DNA of 64,000 nucleotides from Lentzea alba (GCF_011067745.1 NZ_JAAMPJ010000004.1:310001-374000), one strand, 5' to 3'. Counted from the stretch's first letter, positions 44,328-53,225 are shown. The notes: generated from the letters alone by a model not told the origin. Numbers and translations: made by a program.

Positions 44328-44821
44328 AGCCCGGTCAGCACGATCTCCAGCAGTACCGCGGGGTTCCCGCCCTCGTGCAGGCTCTGCAGCATCCCCTTCA
44401 TCAACACCACGAGGTCGGTCGCGGTGACGTCCGTTCTGACCGTGCCGGCCTTCTGGGCGTTGTGCAGCAGTTCGCCCAACGCCGCGTGCAGGCCCTTGCG
44501 CAGTTCGGGTGACACGGTGATCGCGTCGGACATGTCCCGCTTCACCGCCGCCTCGTCCGCCATCCGCCCGAGGAACACGAACAACGCCTGCTTCGGGTCC
44601 TCCGCGGGTTCGGCGGCCGACGCGATCATCGCCGCGACCCGCGTCTCCGTGACGGCCTGGAACAGCGCCTGCTTCGTCGGGAAGTGGCGGTAGACCGTGC
44701 CGGGCCCGACGCCCGCTTTCGCGGCGATCTCGTCCAACGGCACGTCGTAGCCCTGCGCGGCGAACAACTCCCGTGCCGCTTCCAGCACCTTCTCGCGGTT
44801 CCGCGCCGCATCGGCCCTCAT
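44306..44821 (-). CDS. TetR/AcrR-family regulator
   Basis: A 171-residue repressor. N-terminal HTH (about 8-55): ARELFAAQGYDVPLDEIAAKAGVGPGTVYRHFPTK, seen as FAAQGYDVPLDEIAAKAGVG and TVYRHFPTKQALF. The C-terminal ligand domain is short. ATG at 44821. Divergent from the SnoaL-like gene at 44901, which it probably controls. Ligand unknown. Confidence 0.9.
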   Translation of the reverse strand: MRADAARNREKVLEAARELFAAQGYDVPLDEIAAKAGVGPGTVYRHFPTKQALFQAVTETRVAAMIASAAEPAEDPKQALFVFLGRMADEAAVKRDMSDAITVSPELRKGLHAALGELLHNAQKAGTVRTDVTATDLVVLMKGMLQSLHEGGNPAVLLEIVLTGLQSSRKP

Positions 44822-44900
44822 CGTTGCCAACCGGGGCGTGCGTTCCGTATCGTCATAACCGGGGTCACCGTTCCGATTCTAGAGATTGGGGGCACGTCCG

Positions 44901-45341
44901 ATGACACGCACGCCCGAAGAGATCGTCGAGCACGTTCGCAGGATGGTGGCGGGGGAGGAGACGCACGCCCAGTTCGCCGACCTCTTCGCCGAGGACGGGG
45001 TGATGGCGTACAAGTTCCCGACGCAGTGGCAGCCGGAGGAGATCAAGGGCCGCGGGGAGATCCGCGCGTACTTCGGCAAGGTGCGCGGCGCGAACGTGCG
45101 GGAGCGGATCGAGATCCAGAGCGCGGAGGCGAACTGCTGGCGCACCAACGACCCTTCCGTGGCGGTCGCCGAGATCACGCACCGCGGCTGGTCGAAGGTG
45201 AAGCAGGACTATTACACGTTCGCGACCGTCGCGATCATCCGCCTGCGCGACGGCGAGATCGTTCGCTACGACGACTACATGAACCCGCTGCTGCTCGCCG
45301 AACTGCTGGGGCTGCCCGGCCAGGGAGCATCCGTCAGCTGA
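44901..45341 (+). CDS. SnoaL-like (NTF2 superfamily) protein
   Basis: A 146-residue cone-shaped NTF2-fold protein: FADLFAEDGVMAYKFP, KGRGEIRAYFGKV and DGEIVRYDDYMNPLL are standard SnoaL-like blocks. Such proteins act as small isomerases, hydrolases or ligand binders. ATG at 44901 after TTGGGGG; a TTG 15 bases upstream is less likely. Controlled presumably by the divergent TetR gene. Its C-terminal coding sequence recurs 1.6 kb downstream at 46889. Confidence 0.8.
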   Translation: MTRTPEEIVEHVRRMVAGEETHAQFADLFAEDGVMAYKFPTQWQPEEIKGRGEIRAYFGKVRGANVRERIEIQSAEANCWRTNDPSVAVAEITHRGWSKVKQDYYTFATVAIIRLRDGEIVRYDDYMNPLLLAELLGLPGQGASVS

Positions 45342-45386
45342 CCGAAAACGCCGTTCCTGGCCGTGCGGTCTTGGTTACCTGTCTTG

Positions 45387-46397
45387 GTGACAGACGGTCG
45401 AGCGCGGCGAGTGGTGATCGTCGCATACGACGACGCCCAGATTCTGGACGTGGCCTGCCCCAGCGGGGCACTGGAAAGCGCGAACCTGTACGGCGCGGCA
45501 CCGCCCTACGCCATCGAGCTGGCCTCGATCTCCGGGCGCGGATCGCGCAGCTCGTCGGGAATCGTGCTCGCCGGCGGGCGGAGGCTGGCCGCGGTGACCG
45601 GGCAGATCGACACGCTGCTCGTCGTGGGCGGGCCCGGAAGCCGGACGGCCATGTTCGACGAGCGGATTCTCACGCAGGTGCGGCGGCTGGCGTCCCGCAG
45701 CCGCCGGATCGCGTCGGTGTGCACCGGCACGTTCGTGCTGGCCGGGGCCGGGCTGCTGGACGGCAGGCGGGTCACCACCCACTGGGGCTACGGGAACATT
45801 CTCACCAAGGTCTTCCCGTCGATCGCCGTGGATCTCGCTCCGCTCTACATCCAGGACGGCAACGTCTACACCTCGGCCGGGGCGACCAGCGCGCTGGACC
45901 TCACCCTGGCGTTGATCGAGGACGACCACGGCCCCACGCTCGCGCGCAACGTGGCCCGCGAGCTGGTGACCTACCTGCACCGCCCGGCCAACCAGGCGCA
46001 GATCAGCATGTTCCTGTCCGCACCGCCGCCCGGCGACCGGCTGGTGCGCGACCTGCTCGGTCACATCGCCGCGCACCTCGTCGAGGACCTGGGCACCTCC
46101 GCGCTGGCGGCCAGGGCCGGAGTCAGCACACGTCACCTCACCAGGTTGTTCGCCACCCACCTGGGCACCACTCCCGCCCGCGCCGTGCGAGCCGTCCGGA
46201 CCGAGGCCGCGGCACACCTGGCGCGCAGCAGCGAACTGTCGCTCGCGGCGATCGCCCGCCGATGCGGGCTGCGGTCGGCCGAAACCCTGCGGCAGGCGTT
46301 CCTGGATCACTACGGGGTCACGGGGGACAGGATTCGCAGGATGCCGGACATGCCGCAACCGCTGGACCCGCGACAGGACCACTCTTCGAGGACATGA
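45387..46397 (+). CDS. GlxA-family regulator (DJ-1/PfpI plus AraC HTH)
   Basis: A 336-residue regulator. N-terminal DJ-1/PfpI-like domain (about 5-170) with VGGPGSRTA and a Cys in IASVCTGTFVLAGAGLLDGR (nucleophile elbow); C-terminal AraC HTH pair (about 225-325: LAARAGVSTRHLTRLF, AIARRCGLRSAETLRQAF). Such regulators respond to small molecules. The GTG at 45387 begins just before RRVVIVAYDDAQ; a GTG at 45363 is the alternative. No clear target gene, perhaps the secreted protein 20 bases downstream. Confidence 0.85.
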   Translation: MTDGRARRVVIVAYDDAQILDVACPSGALESANLYGAAPPYAIELASISGRGSRSSSGIVLAGGRRLAAVTGQIDTLLVVGGPGSRTAMFDERILTQVRRLASRSRRIASVCTGTFVLAGAGLLDGRRVTTHWGYGNILTKVFPSIAVDLAPLYIQDGNVYTSAGATSALDLTLALIEDDHGPTLARNVARELVTYLHRPANQAQISMFLSAPPPGDRLVRDLLGHIAAHLVEDLGTSALAARAGVSTRHLTRLFATHLGTTPARAVRAVRTEAAAHLARSSELSLAAIARRCGLRSAETLRQAFLDHYGVTGDRIRRMPDMPQPLDPRQDHSSRT

Positions 46398-46417
46398 CAG
46401 CCAACGAGGGGTCTTCA

Positions 46418-46891
46418 ATGCGAACGTCTTCACGGTCCTTACTCGCTTTTCTCGCGGCGGTGTCCTTGATCGGCGCCCCCTACGCATCGGCATCAGCCGC
46501 TGCACCGCCTCCTGCCGGTGATCCGGTTGTTCAGGTGGTCTGCAACGCGTGCAACGGGCTCCGTTACCAAAACCCCGGTGAAGCGGCCGTGTACCTGGTG
46601 ATCGACGGTGTGCGGCACCACGTCCCGGACGAGGCGACCTACTTCAACCTGTGGGCGAGCTGGGACGGACGGCGGCCGGACGGCGCCGCCATCGACATCG
46701 GGGCGCCGTTGCTTTCCGGGTCCTACCTGGCTCGGGAGAGGGAAACGGGCATGGTCTACCTGGTCGGCCGCACCAAGCGCTGGATTCCGAACGAAGCCGT
46801 CTTCAACCAGTACGCGTTCGACTGGGCCAGGGTCCGCGACGTGAGCCGTTCGAGCCTGCCGGAACGGGGCCCCAACATTCCCGGCCGGTGA
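46418..46891 (+). CDS. Secreted protein with VYLV/P-N-E-A repeats
   Basis: A 157-residue exported protein. Signal peptide 1-28 (ASASAAA cleavage area), a Cys pair in VCNACNG, then two related segments: VYLVIDGVRHHVPDEATYFNLW and VYLVGRTKRWIPNEAVFNQY. These V-Y-L-V repeats occur in other secreted actinobacterial proteins and often sit beside enzymes or binding domains; function unknown. ATG after GAGGGG. It follows the GlxA-type gene directly. Confidence 0.75.
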   Translation: MRTSSRSLLAFLAAVSLIGAPYASASAAAPPPAGDPVVQVVCNACNGLRYQNPGEAAVYLVIDGVRHHVPDEATYFNLWASWDGRRPDGAAIDIGAPLLSGSYLARERETGMVYLVGRTKRWIPNEAVFNQYAFDWARVRDVSRSSLPERGPNIPGR

Positions 46892-46948
46892 ACCCGCTGC
46901 TGCTCGCCGAACTCTTCGGCGTCAGCACTGTCGGACCTGCTCAGTAAT
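46889..46948 (+). pseudogene. Remnant of a second SnoaL-like gene (3' end)
   Basis: Bases 46889-46913 are identical over 25 nt to 45280-45304, the region coding MNPLLLAEL near the end of the SnoaL-like gene. In the same frame here it reads NPLLLAELFGVSTVGPAQ and a stop at 46946-46948, like the end of a related protein. No upstream SnoaL-like sequence remains in that frame, so only the tail of a duplicated copy survives. Confidence 0.6.
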
Positions 46949-47002
46949 ATTGAAATTGGGGGAACCCAGGCCGCGCCGTGTGTGTGGTGGCACGCTCTCG
47001 GC

Positions 47003-47920
47003 ATGACGTTGGGCAACGTGCCGTACTGGCTACACGGCTGGTGTGCACACCACCTGGGCAGTGAGCCGGCCGTCGTCCTCTACGAGCGTGTGTCCATCTC
47101 GTCGGTTCACGGGCTGCGACTGACAGACGGACGAGAAGTCTTCGTCAAAGCCCGCGAGGACGATGGCCGCGCCGAGGCGTGCCTCACCGCGCAGGCCGTG
47201 CTGGCGGAGCGGGGGTTCCCGTGCCCCCGCCCGCTCACGCCGGTGACTCGTGTCGGCGGGTTGGCCGTGCACGCCGAGGAGTCCCGGCCAGGCGGTTCTG
47301 TCCTGAGTGGCGACACCCCGGACATCGCCCGGCGGTACGCGGCGGTGTTCGCCCGGCTGATGGCCGAACTGGCCACCGTGACCGTCGCGCCACCGCTGCC
47401 GAACCCGCGCTGGTCCCGGTGGGACCACACCGATCCGGGGCTGTGGCCGGCGATCGACTTCCTCGACGAACGGGACCAGAGCGTCGTGCCGGAGTTCGTC
47501 GTGGACGTTGCCGAGCGCGTCCGCAAACGTCTGCGCGCCACCGATCTGCCGTGCGTGCTGGGCCACGCCGACTTCGAGGCGCAGAACCTCCGCTGGCGGG
47601 ACGGCGAGGTGTGGGCCGTGCACGACTGGGACAGCCTGGCGTGGCAGCCCGAGGCAGCACTGGTGGGCGCGGCCTCGGGGGCGTTCGCCAACGTGCCGCC
47701 GCCGTCGCTGGTCCCGGTCGAGAGCTCGGCCGCGTTCATCGAGGCGTACCAGGAACTGGTCCGGAGGTTCTCGGCGGAGGAACTGGAGATCGCGTGGGCG
47801 GGAAGCATGTGGACCGCGGTGCACAACGCGCGTTGGGAAGCTCTGCACGGTGACGCGCCGTTGTCCCTCAACGCCGTCCGGGAGCAGGCGGCCGAGCGGC
47901 TCCGCAGGGCGAACTGCTGA
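47003..47920 (+). CDS. APH-fold phosphotransferase
   Basis: A 305-residue kinase-fold protein. Catalytic loop LGHADFEAQNLRW and the metal-binding Asp in AVHDWDSLAW, with an ATP-clamp Lys in EVFVKARE (about 50). The ATG at 47003 gives a regular N-terminus. It is not close in sequence to the other APH-fold protein at 4552. Substrate unknown; could modify an antibiotic or a sugar amine. Next gene follows after 49 bases. Confidence 0.82.
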   Translation: MTLGNVPYWLHGWCAHHLGSEPAVVLYERVSISSVHGLRLTDGREVFVKAREDDGRAEACLTAQAVLAERGFPCPRPLTPVTRVGGLAVHAEESRPGGSVLSGDTPDIARRYAAVFARLMAELATVTVAPPLPNPRWSRWDHTDPGLWPAIDFLDERDQSVVPEFVVDVAERVRKRLRATDLPCVLGHADFEAQNLRWRDGEVWAVHDWDSLAWQPEAALVGAASGAFANVPPPSLVPVESSAAFIEAYQELVRRFSAEELEIAWAGSMWTAVHNARWEALHGDAPLSLNAVREQAAERLRRANC

Positions 47921-47969
47921 TCGCCGCTATGATCACGCCGCCGGTGAGATCGTGCCTTGAGGAGCAAGC

Positions 47970-48605
47970 GTGGAACAGCCCAAGGCGCTGCCGGACGTGA
48001 GCGGCGACGCCGCGCGAAAGGCCTTGGTGCTGCAGTACGTCACGATCGGCTACAACCTGGTCGAAGGCGTCATCGCGATCGCGGCCGGTCTCGCCGCGGC
48101 ATCGGTGGCGCTGGTCGGCTTCGGGGTCGACTCGGGGATCGAGCTCATCGCCGCGGTGCTGATCGCGGTCCGGCTGCGGGCCGCGATCCGGACCGGTGCC
48201 GTCGACGAACGCAAGGAGTACCGCGCTCTGCGGTTCGTGGCACTCACGTTCTTCGCCCTGGGCGCGTTCATCCTGTTCGAGAGCGTCCGCGAGATCGTCG
48301 TTCAGGCCAAGCCGGAGAAGTCGTTGCTCGGCATCTTCCTGACCGGGATCTCCATCGTGACCATGTCTTTTCTCGCCGCCGCGAAACGCCGGAACGGCCG
48401 GGCGATGAACTCGCGGCTCATCGTCGCCGACGCGGCGGAAACGCGGCTCTGCGTCTGGCTGAGCGTGACCACGTTCGTCGGCCTGGTGGCGTACGCCGTG
48501 TTCGGCTGGACCTGGCTGGACGCGGTGGCGGGACTGTTCATCGCGCTCTTCGCCATCAACGAGGGGCGTCGCGCCTGGGGCGGCGAGCTGACGTGTGACG
48601 TGTGA
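47970..48605 (+). CDS. Cation diffusion facilitator-like transporter
   Basis: A 211-residue membrane protein with about six transmembrane segments. The FGVDSGIELIAA block (about 50-61) and LIVADAAETRLCVWLS (about 150-165) correspond to the two metal-site helices of cation diffusion facilitators, with Asp in both; the usual C-terminal cytosolic domain is absent. Likely exports Zn2+ or a related divalent ion, or is a truncated relative. ATG start after GAGGAGCAAGCG. Confidence 0.78.
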   Translation: MEQPKALPDVSGDAARKALVLQYVTIGYNLVEGVIAIAAGLAAASVALVGFGVDSGIELIAAVLIAVRLRAAIRTGAVDERKEYRALRFVALTFFALGAFILFESVREIVVQAKPEKSLLGIFLTGISIVTMSFLAAAKRRNGRAMNSRLIVADAAETRLCVWLSVTTFVGLVAYAVFGWTWLDAVAGLFIALFAINEGRRAWGGELTCDV

Positions 48606-48612
48606 GCTCAGC

Positions 48613-51186
48613 TCATTCGTTCGAGTAGTTGTGCGCGAGGTAGGCCTGGAGCCGCGCGTGGCGGAACTGGTACACCGCGCCGACCTGGCGCAGGACTCCC
48701 CGTCGGTGCGCGTCGGTCAGGAAACCGGTCAGGCGCCAGGGGAGCCGGCCCGTCAACGGAAGCCAGAACCGGGTGACGATCACCCATCGGCCCCATGCCC
48801 TGGCTGAAACGCCGGTCAGGATTCCGATGACGAGGGCGACCAGGGCCGTCGTTGTCAATCCGGTCACCACTCCACGAACGGGAGCGAACAGAATCATGGT
48901 CAACGAGCCCAGCGGGATGACGTAGACCAATGCGCTCAGCAGGGAGTTCTTTCGGTCTAGTCGCAGCAGGAACATCGGGCTGATCGCGGTGTTCAGGTCG
49001 ACGTTGCGCTCGAATTCCGTGATCGATCGGACTCCGCTCACCGCGATCCGGGCGATCAGACCTATGAGGGTTCCGGTGACAATTCCTATTGCCGTCATGT
49101 CGAGCAGGTAGTCGATCGGGCCGAAGCGGCGCGTGTCGTAGGTGCCGTTCGCCACCGTCGTGACGGCGAACAGCGTTCCGCAGAGTCCTCCTGCCAGCCC
49201 GCCGCCGATGACCAGTCCGAGCGTTCGAGCGATCGTCCTCAGCGAGAACTCGGCTCCGGCTCCGCCGGGACTCACTTCTTCGATCCTGAGCATCGACAGC
49301 ACGACACCGATCGCGGCGGCCGCGGGCAAGCTCAGGAGGAATTTGGGCGTGACTTTGTCGGGCTGGAGAAGGAAATGCACTCCCAGCCACAGTGATGTCG
49401 AGATCGCGATCCACACGGCTGCCCGTCCGGCGCGCCAGCGGAACGAAATACCGGACATGACAGCCGTGTAGAGGCCGACGAACACTCCCATCATTACTGG
49501 ACCCAGCAGCTTTTCGAGAAGACTGTCTTCGTTCAGGCCGGCCACGTGGACGAAAAACACGCACGCAACGGCGACCGCGCCTCCCCCGATGCCGAAACGA
49601 ATCTTTCGGACCAACACCTCTGGCGGCCTCCGGAGGCTCAGCACGATGTAGGAGGGGACCGGCCTCGACCGTCCGGCCAGCAAGTACAGCACGGCGGCAA
49701 TGGCACCGGTGGCCGTTGCGCCGATCATGATGGCGTCCTGGTCGAGCCCTCTGCTCAGCGCGATCGATCCCAGCACAGCGGCCGTGGTGACGCTGAAGGC
49801 CGCGCCCGCCAGAAGGCGGCGTCCGGACCAGGTGGCCAGGAGAACGGCGCCGCCTACCATGCCGCCGACGATCAGGTGTGAGTTGTCCGGAACGGAGAAG
49901 AGGAAGAGCGCGAGCGCGATCGGAAGTCCGGAGGCCAGTGCTGCGAACGCGCCCATCAGCAGACTGCGCGTCGGTCTGGGCACCGCCTCCGCGAGCCGCC
50001 ACCAGGCCAGGTCGAACGTGCCGAGGTCGTCCAGGTGCCGGGCCAGGAAACCGAACCACTGCTCGTACCGCCGGATCCTGGCGGGATCCTTTCCCGCGGA
50101 CGAGTAGTAGGTGGCGGGCACAAAGGACGCAAGGAGGTGTTCCTCGATCGCACGAGCGGTGGAGAACCGTTGCGCGTCCAGCAGTTCGGCGGGGTCGCGC
50201 CGCGGGTCGTCGCTGTAGACCGTGCGCGCCAGGGTTGCCATCAGCGGCGTCGCCAACGCGTTCAGGAAGTTCTGCGAACCAGGGCTTTCCCGGTTGTGGT
50301 CGACCTCGTCCAGCAAGGCGGTCCACATCGGGATCTCGTTGCGGCCGACCGTCGTCGTGCGGCGCGTGGTCAGCGGCAGGTAACCGGACAGATCCTCGAT
50401 GCCGATCCGGTCGAGTTGCACCACGGCCGCCCGGGAAAGCAGGCGGCCCGTGTCCGAGACCGCGGCGCTGAACTCGTCGACGCGGCTGGTCAGCAGGAAC
50501 GGCATGGTGGTGGCGCTCAGTTCGGTCAGCGCGGCCTGGTGGAAGCCGTCGACGATCTCGTCGAACCCGTCCAGCACCGGCAGGATCCGGTTTCCGTCGA
50601 GCAGGTCGACGGCGAGCCTCCTGCCCATCGGGTAGTCGACGGTGAGCTGGTCGGCCAGCCAGTCGCGCAACGCGACGGCGGGGTTCCAACCACCGAGGTT
50701 GAACAGGACCGGAACCCGGTCGGTCACCGCGCCGCGGGAGTTGAGAACGGACAGGACAAAGTGAATGGCGAGCACGGTCTTGCCCGAACCGGGGCCGCCC
50801 AGCACCAGGAGACGTTCGGACGGGACCATGCGGTACACGTCCCGCACCGCCGCGAAGGACCCGCTCAGGTCGCCGAGTTCGCGCCGGGTGCTGTCGGCTC
50901 GACGCTCGATGTTGTCCCGGTGGTCGGCCAGGTCGGAATCGACCACGTGCCAATGCACCTGGAGCGGTTGCGGGTCGTAGGCACGCCGTAGTTCGAGCTC
51001 CCGGACCCACTGCGCCGAGACCGCGTGGGCCAGCTGCTCGGCGGCATCGTCCTGAGGGCTGCGCCGCTCCGGTCCTCGTCCGCCCACATGAACTCCGCCA
51101 TGCACGACGTTCGCCTGTACGAGGTTTTCGATCTTCTGCGCCGACGCGTCGTTGCGCAGTGAGTGTTGGTCAGGTTCGTCGTTCAA
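48613..51186 (-). CDS. NACHT ATPase with amyloid-like N-terminus and polytopic C-terminus
   Basis: An 857-residue NLR-like protein. Residues 20-35 (ENLVQANVVHGGVHVG) resemble the bacterial amyloid signalling motifs (V-x-Q-A-x-x-V-H-G-G-V-H) found at the N-termini of actinobacterial NLRs. NACHT domain: Walker A GGPGSGKT (130-137), Walker B LPVLDGFDEI (202-211), LLTSRVDEF as sensor 1. About 12 hydrophobic segments fill residues 385-830; the end AVYQFRHARLQAYLAH is a common tail of such proteins. Probably a membrane-held, ATP-controlled sensor or defence protein. TTG start at 51186. Confidence 0.85.
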   Translation of the reverse strand: MNDEPDQHSLRNDASAQKIENLVQANVVHGGVHVGGRGPERRSPQDDAAEQLAHAVSAQWVRELELRRAYDPQPLQVHWHVVDSDLADHRDNIERRADSTRRELGDLSGSFAAVRDVYRMVPSERLLVLGGPGSGKTVLAIHFVLSVLNSRGAVTDRVPVLFNLGGWNPAVALRDWLADQLTVDYPMGRRLAVDLLDGNRILPVLDGFDEIVDGFHQAALTELSATTMPFLLTSRVDEFSAAVSDTGRLLSRAAVVQLDRIGIEDLSGYLPLTTRRTTTVGRNEIPMWTALLDEVDHNRESPGSQNFLNALATPLMATLARTVYSDDPRRDPAELLDAQRFSTARAIEEHLLASFVPATYYSSAGKDPARIRRYEQWFGFLARHLDDLGTFDLAWWRLAEAVPRPTRSLLMGAFAALASGLPIALALFLFSVPDNSHLIVGGMVGGAVLLATWSGRRLLAGAAFSVTTAAVLGSIALSRGLDQDAIMIGATATGAIAAVLYLLAGRSRPVPSYIVLSLRRPPEVLVRKIRFGIGGGAVAVACVFFVHVAGLNEDSLLEKLLGPVMMGVFVGLYTAVMSGISFRWRAGRAAVWIAISTSLWLGVHFLLQPDKVTPKFLLSLPAAAAIGVVLSMLRIEEVSPGGAGAEFSLRTIARTLGLVIGGGLAGGLCGTLFAVTTVANGTYDTRRFGPIDYLLDMTAIGIVTGTLIGLIARIAVSGVRSITEFERNVDLNTAISPMFLLRLDRKNSLLSALVYVIPLGSLTMILFAPVRGVVTGLTTTALVALVIGILTGVSARAWGRWVIVTRFWLPLTGRLPWRLTGFLTDAHRRGVLRQVGAVYQFRHARLQAYLAHNYSNE

Positions 51187-51199
51187 CCGTCACCTGGCC

Positions 51200-51949
51200 T
51201 CAGCCGACCGCGCGGCGCCGACGTTCGGCCAGCACCGCCGCCAGGTACGGATGCGGGTGCGTGAACTCGACGCGAGGCGACCGGATCGCGGCACCCACGT
51301 CGTCCGCAAGCCGCGCGCCCAGCTCGAAACGCGCCTTCTCGCCCAGCTCCTGATACCGGCTGAGGTACTGCCGCGCCGCCAGCACCAGCTCCTCGGGCAG
51401 CTGCGACAGGTCCAGCCCGCGCGCCCACTCGGCCAGCTGCGGCGGCATCTCGGCGAGCTCCACCTCCTGCTTCGGCACGCGCGTGTGGATCACCACCGTG
51501 CCCGCCAGGTAGTCGCCGACCCGCTTGCCCTTCGGCGAGAACAGCGACACGAACATCGCCACCGCACCACCCAGGCCCAGCGCCCAGAAGTCCACGAAGA
51601 ACCCGCCGAGCGCGCGCACCAGGGCGTGCCGGAACCGGATCGAGCCGCCGTCGTCGCGCACCACCCGCAGGCCCATGACCAGCTTGCCCAGCGAACGGCC
51701 CCGCGACAGCGATTCCACGAGCGTCGGGTAGCCGATCAGCACGAGAACCGTCAGCGACAGCGCGAGCGCCGACTGCAGCGCGTCGTCGAACCCGATCGGC
51801 GTCATCAGGAAGACGAGCAGCAGCAGAAGGAACTGCACTGCCACGTCGAACACGAACGCGACCGCCCTGCTCGCGAGCTGTGCGACGCGCAGGTCCAGAA
51901 CTACGGCTTCACCGGTGACGAGGTCCCCCACGCGGATAGTGTGACTCAT
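51200..51949 (-). CDS. RDD-family membrane protein
   Basis: A 249-residue protein. RDD domain with three transmembrane segments: RVAQLASRAVAFVFDV, then RSLGKLVMGLRVVRDDG and VDFWALGLGG; the Arg-Asp-Asp residues of the family are recognisable. A soluble C-terminal helical region follows. The ATG at 51949 and the divergent GTG at 51951 leave a single base between the genes. In actinobacteria RDD, SpoIIM, DUF58 and MoxR genes commonly cluster. Confidence 0.87.
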   Translation of the reverse strand: MSHTIRVGDLVTGEAVVLDLRVAQLASRAVAFVFDVAVQFLLLLLVFLMTPIGFDDALQSALALSLTVLVLIGYPTLVESLSRGRSLGKLVMGLRVVRDDGGSIRFRHALVRALGGFFVDFWALGLGGAVAMFVSLFSPKGKRVGDYLAGTVVIHTRVPKQEVELAEMPPQLAEWARGLDLSQLPEELVLAARQYLSRYQELGEKARFELGARLADDVGAAIRSPRVEFTHPHPYLAAVLAERRRRAVG

Positions 51950-51950
51950 C

Positions 51951-52958
51951 GTGGATCTGGACGTGTTCATCGAGCGCCACCGCGCGTCGTGGCAGCGGCT
52001 CGAACAGCTCGTGAAGCGGTCCGGCCGGCTCAGCGGGGCCGAGGCCGACGAGCTGATCGAGCTGTACCAGCGCGTCACGACGCACCTGTCGATCGTGCGC
52101 AGCCAGACGCCGGACCCGGCGACGGTGGAACGGCTGTCGGCGCTGATCGCACAGGCGCGGTCGGTGCTGACGGGCACGCACACGCCGGCTTGGCGCGTGG
52201 TCACGCGGTTCTTCACGCACCGCCTGCCCGCCGCGATCTACCTCGGCTGGCGCTGGTGGGTACCGGCCGGCGTGGTGTTCTACCTGATCGCGGGCATCAT
52301 GGCGGCCTGGATCGCGTCGAACCCGGACGTGCAGGCGACCATCGCCGCACCGGACGAGCTGCGCGAGATGACCAGGGTCGGCGGCGGCTACGAGTCCTAC
52401 TACTCAAGCGATCCGGCCGGTTCGTTCGCGGCGAAGGTGTGGACGAACAACGCCTGGGTCGCCGCCACCTGCCTGTTGCTCGGCGTGCTGTTCGCGATCC
52501 CGCCGATCTACCTGCTCTTCACCAACGCCGTGAACCTCGCCGTCGGCCTCGGCCTGATGTTCGGCGCCGGTCGCGGTCCGGAGTTCCTCGGGCTGCTCGC
52601 CCCGCACGGGTTGTTGGAGCTGACCGCGGTCTTCGTCGCCGCGGGCATCGGCATGCGGCTGGGCTGGCAGGTGATCGACCCCGGCAAACGCACCCGAGCC
52701 GCCGCCCTCGCCGCGGAAGGCCGGTCGGTGGTGGCGGTGGCGCTCGGGTTGGTGGTCGTGCTGCTGGTTTCCGGTGTGCTGGAAGGGTTCGTGACGCCTT
52801 CCGGGTGGCCTACCTGGGCACGGGTGGGCATCGGCGTGGTCGCTGAGGTGCTGTTCCTGCTGTACGTGTTCGTGGTTGGGCGGCGGGCGGCGCAGCAGGG
52901 TGAGACGGGCGACATCGATGCGAGCGAACGTGAGGACGTCGCGCCGGTCGCCGTCTGA
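51951..52958 (+). CDS. SpoIIM/stage II sporulation protein M-like membrane protein
   Basis: A 335-residue protein. A soluble helical N-terminus (1-95: MDLDVFIERHRASWQRLEQL) precedes about six transmembrane segments; NNAWVAATCLLLGVLFAIPP and GLLAPHGLLELTAVFVAAGIG (in parts) are the SpoIIM signatures. Function in non-endospore-formers unknown, possibly membrane remodelling with the RDD/DUF58/MoxR set. GTG start with only one base to the opposite gene; no ribosome-binding site is possible outside that gene. Confidence 0.87.
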   Translation: MDLDVFIERHRASWQRLEQLVKRSGRLSGAEADELIELYQRVTTHLSIVRSQTPDPATVERLSALIAQARSVLTGTHTPAWRVVTRFFTHRLPAAIYLGWRWWVPAGVVFYLIAGIMAAWIASNPDVQATIAAPDELREMTRVGGGYESYYSSDPAGSFAAKVWTNNAWVAATCLLLGVLFAIPPIYLLFTNAVNLAVGLGLMFGAGRGPEFLGLLAPHGLLELTAVFVAAGIGMRLGWQVIDPGKRTRAAALAAEGRSVVAVALGLVVVLLVSGVLEGFVTPSGWPTWARVGIGVVAEVLFLLYVFVVGRRAAQQGETGDIDASEREDVAPVAV

Positions 52959-53013
52959 GCAGGCTGCCCGGAAGCCGTGTTGGTTACCCGCCCAGGGACC
53001 TGCGTCGGGCTCT

Positions 53014-53177
53014 GATGGCGTCTGCAAGTACCGCCAACCCGAGATCAACAGACACTTTTCCGCTACCAACAGGTTTGTTCTGAGCTGAGGGCGCCGCAGC
53101 GTTCGGCAGATGGCGAACGGGTTGGGTGTAGTTAACGGCGATTCGATCAAGGATTGGTGGTACTTGCAGACGCCATC
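53014..53177. repeat. 24-nt inverted repeat pair enclosing about 116 nt
   Basis: 53014-53037 and the reverse complement of 53154-53177 match at 23 of 24 positions (core gatggcgtctgcaagtacc), with weaker similarity continuing inward for about 12 nt. The enclosed DNA is non-coding and lower in GC. It sits between SpoIIM and the DUF397 gene and looks like a miniature element or a long-loop hairpin. Confidence 0.65.
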
Positions 53178-53225
53178 GGGCACCAACGAGGCCAGGGGTT
53201 TCGCGCAGGACTTCTGGACAGATGC

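Noticed and set aside
44684..46891. Long plus-strand frame (735 residues) running across the TetR, SnoaL and GlxA genes
   Set aside because: Only its last 157 residues, from the ATG at 46418, are a plausible secreted protein; the rest reads recognised genes in other frames.
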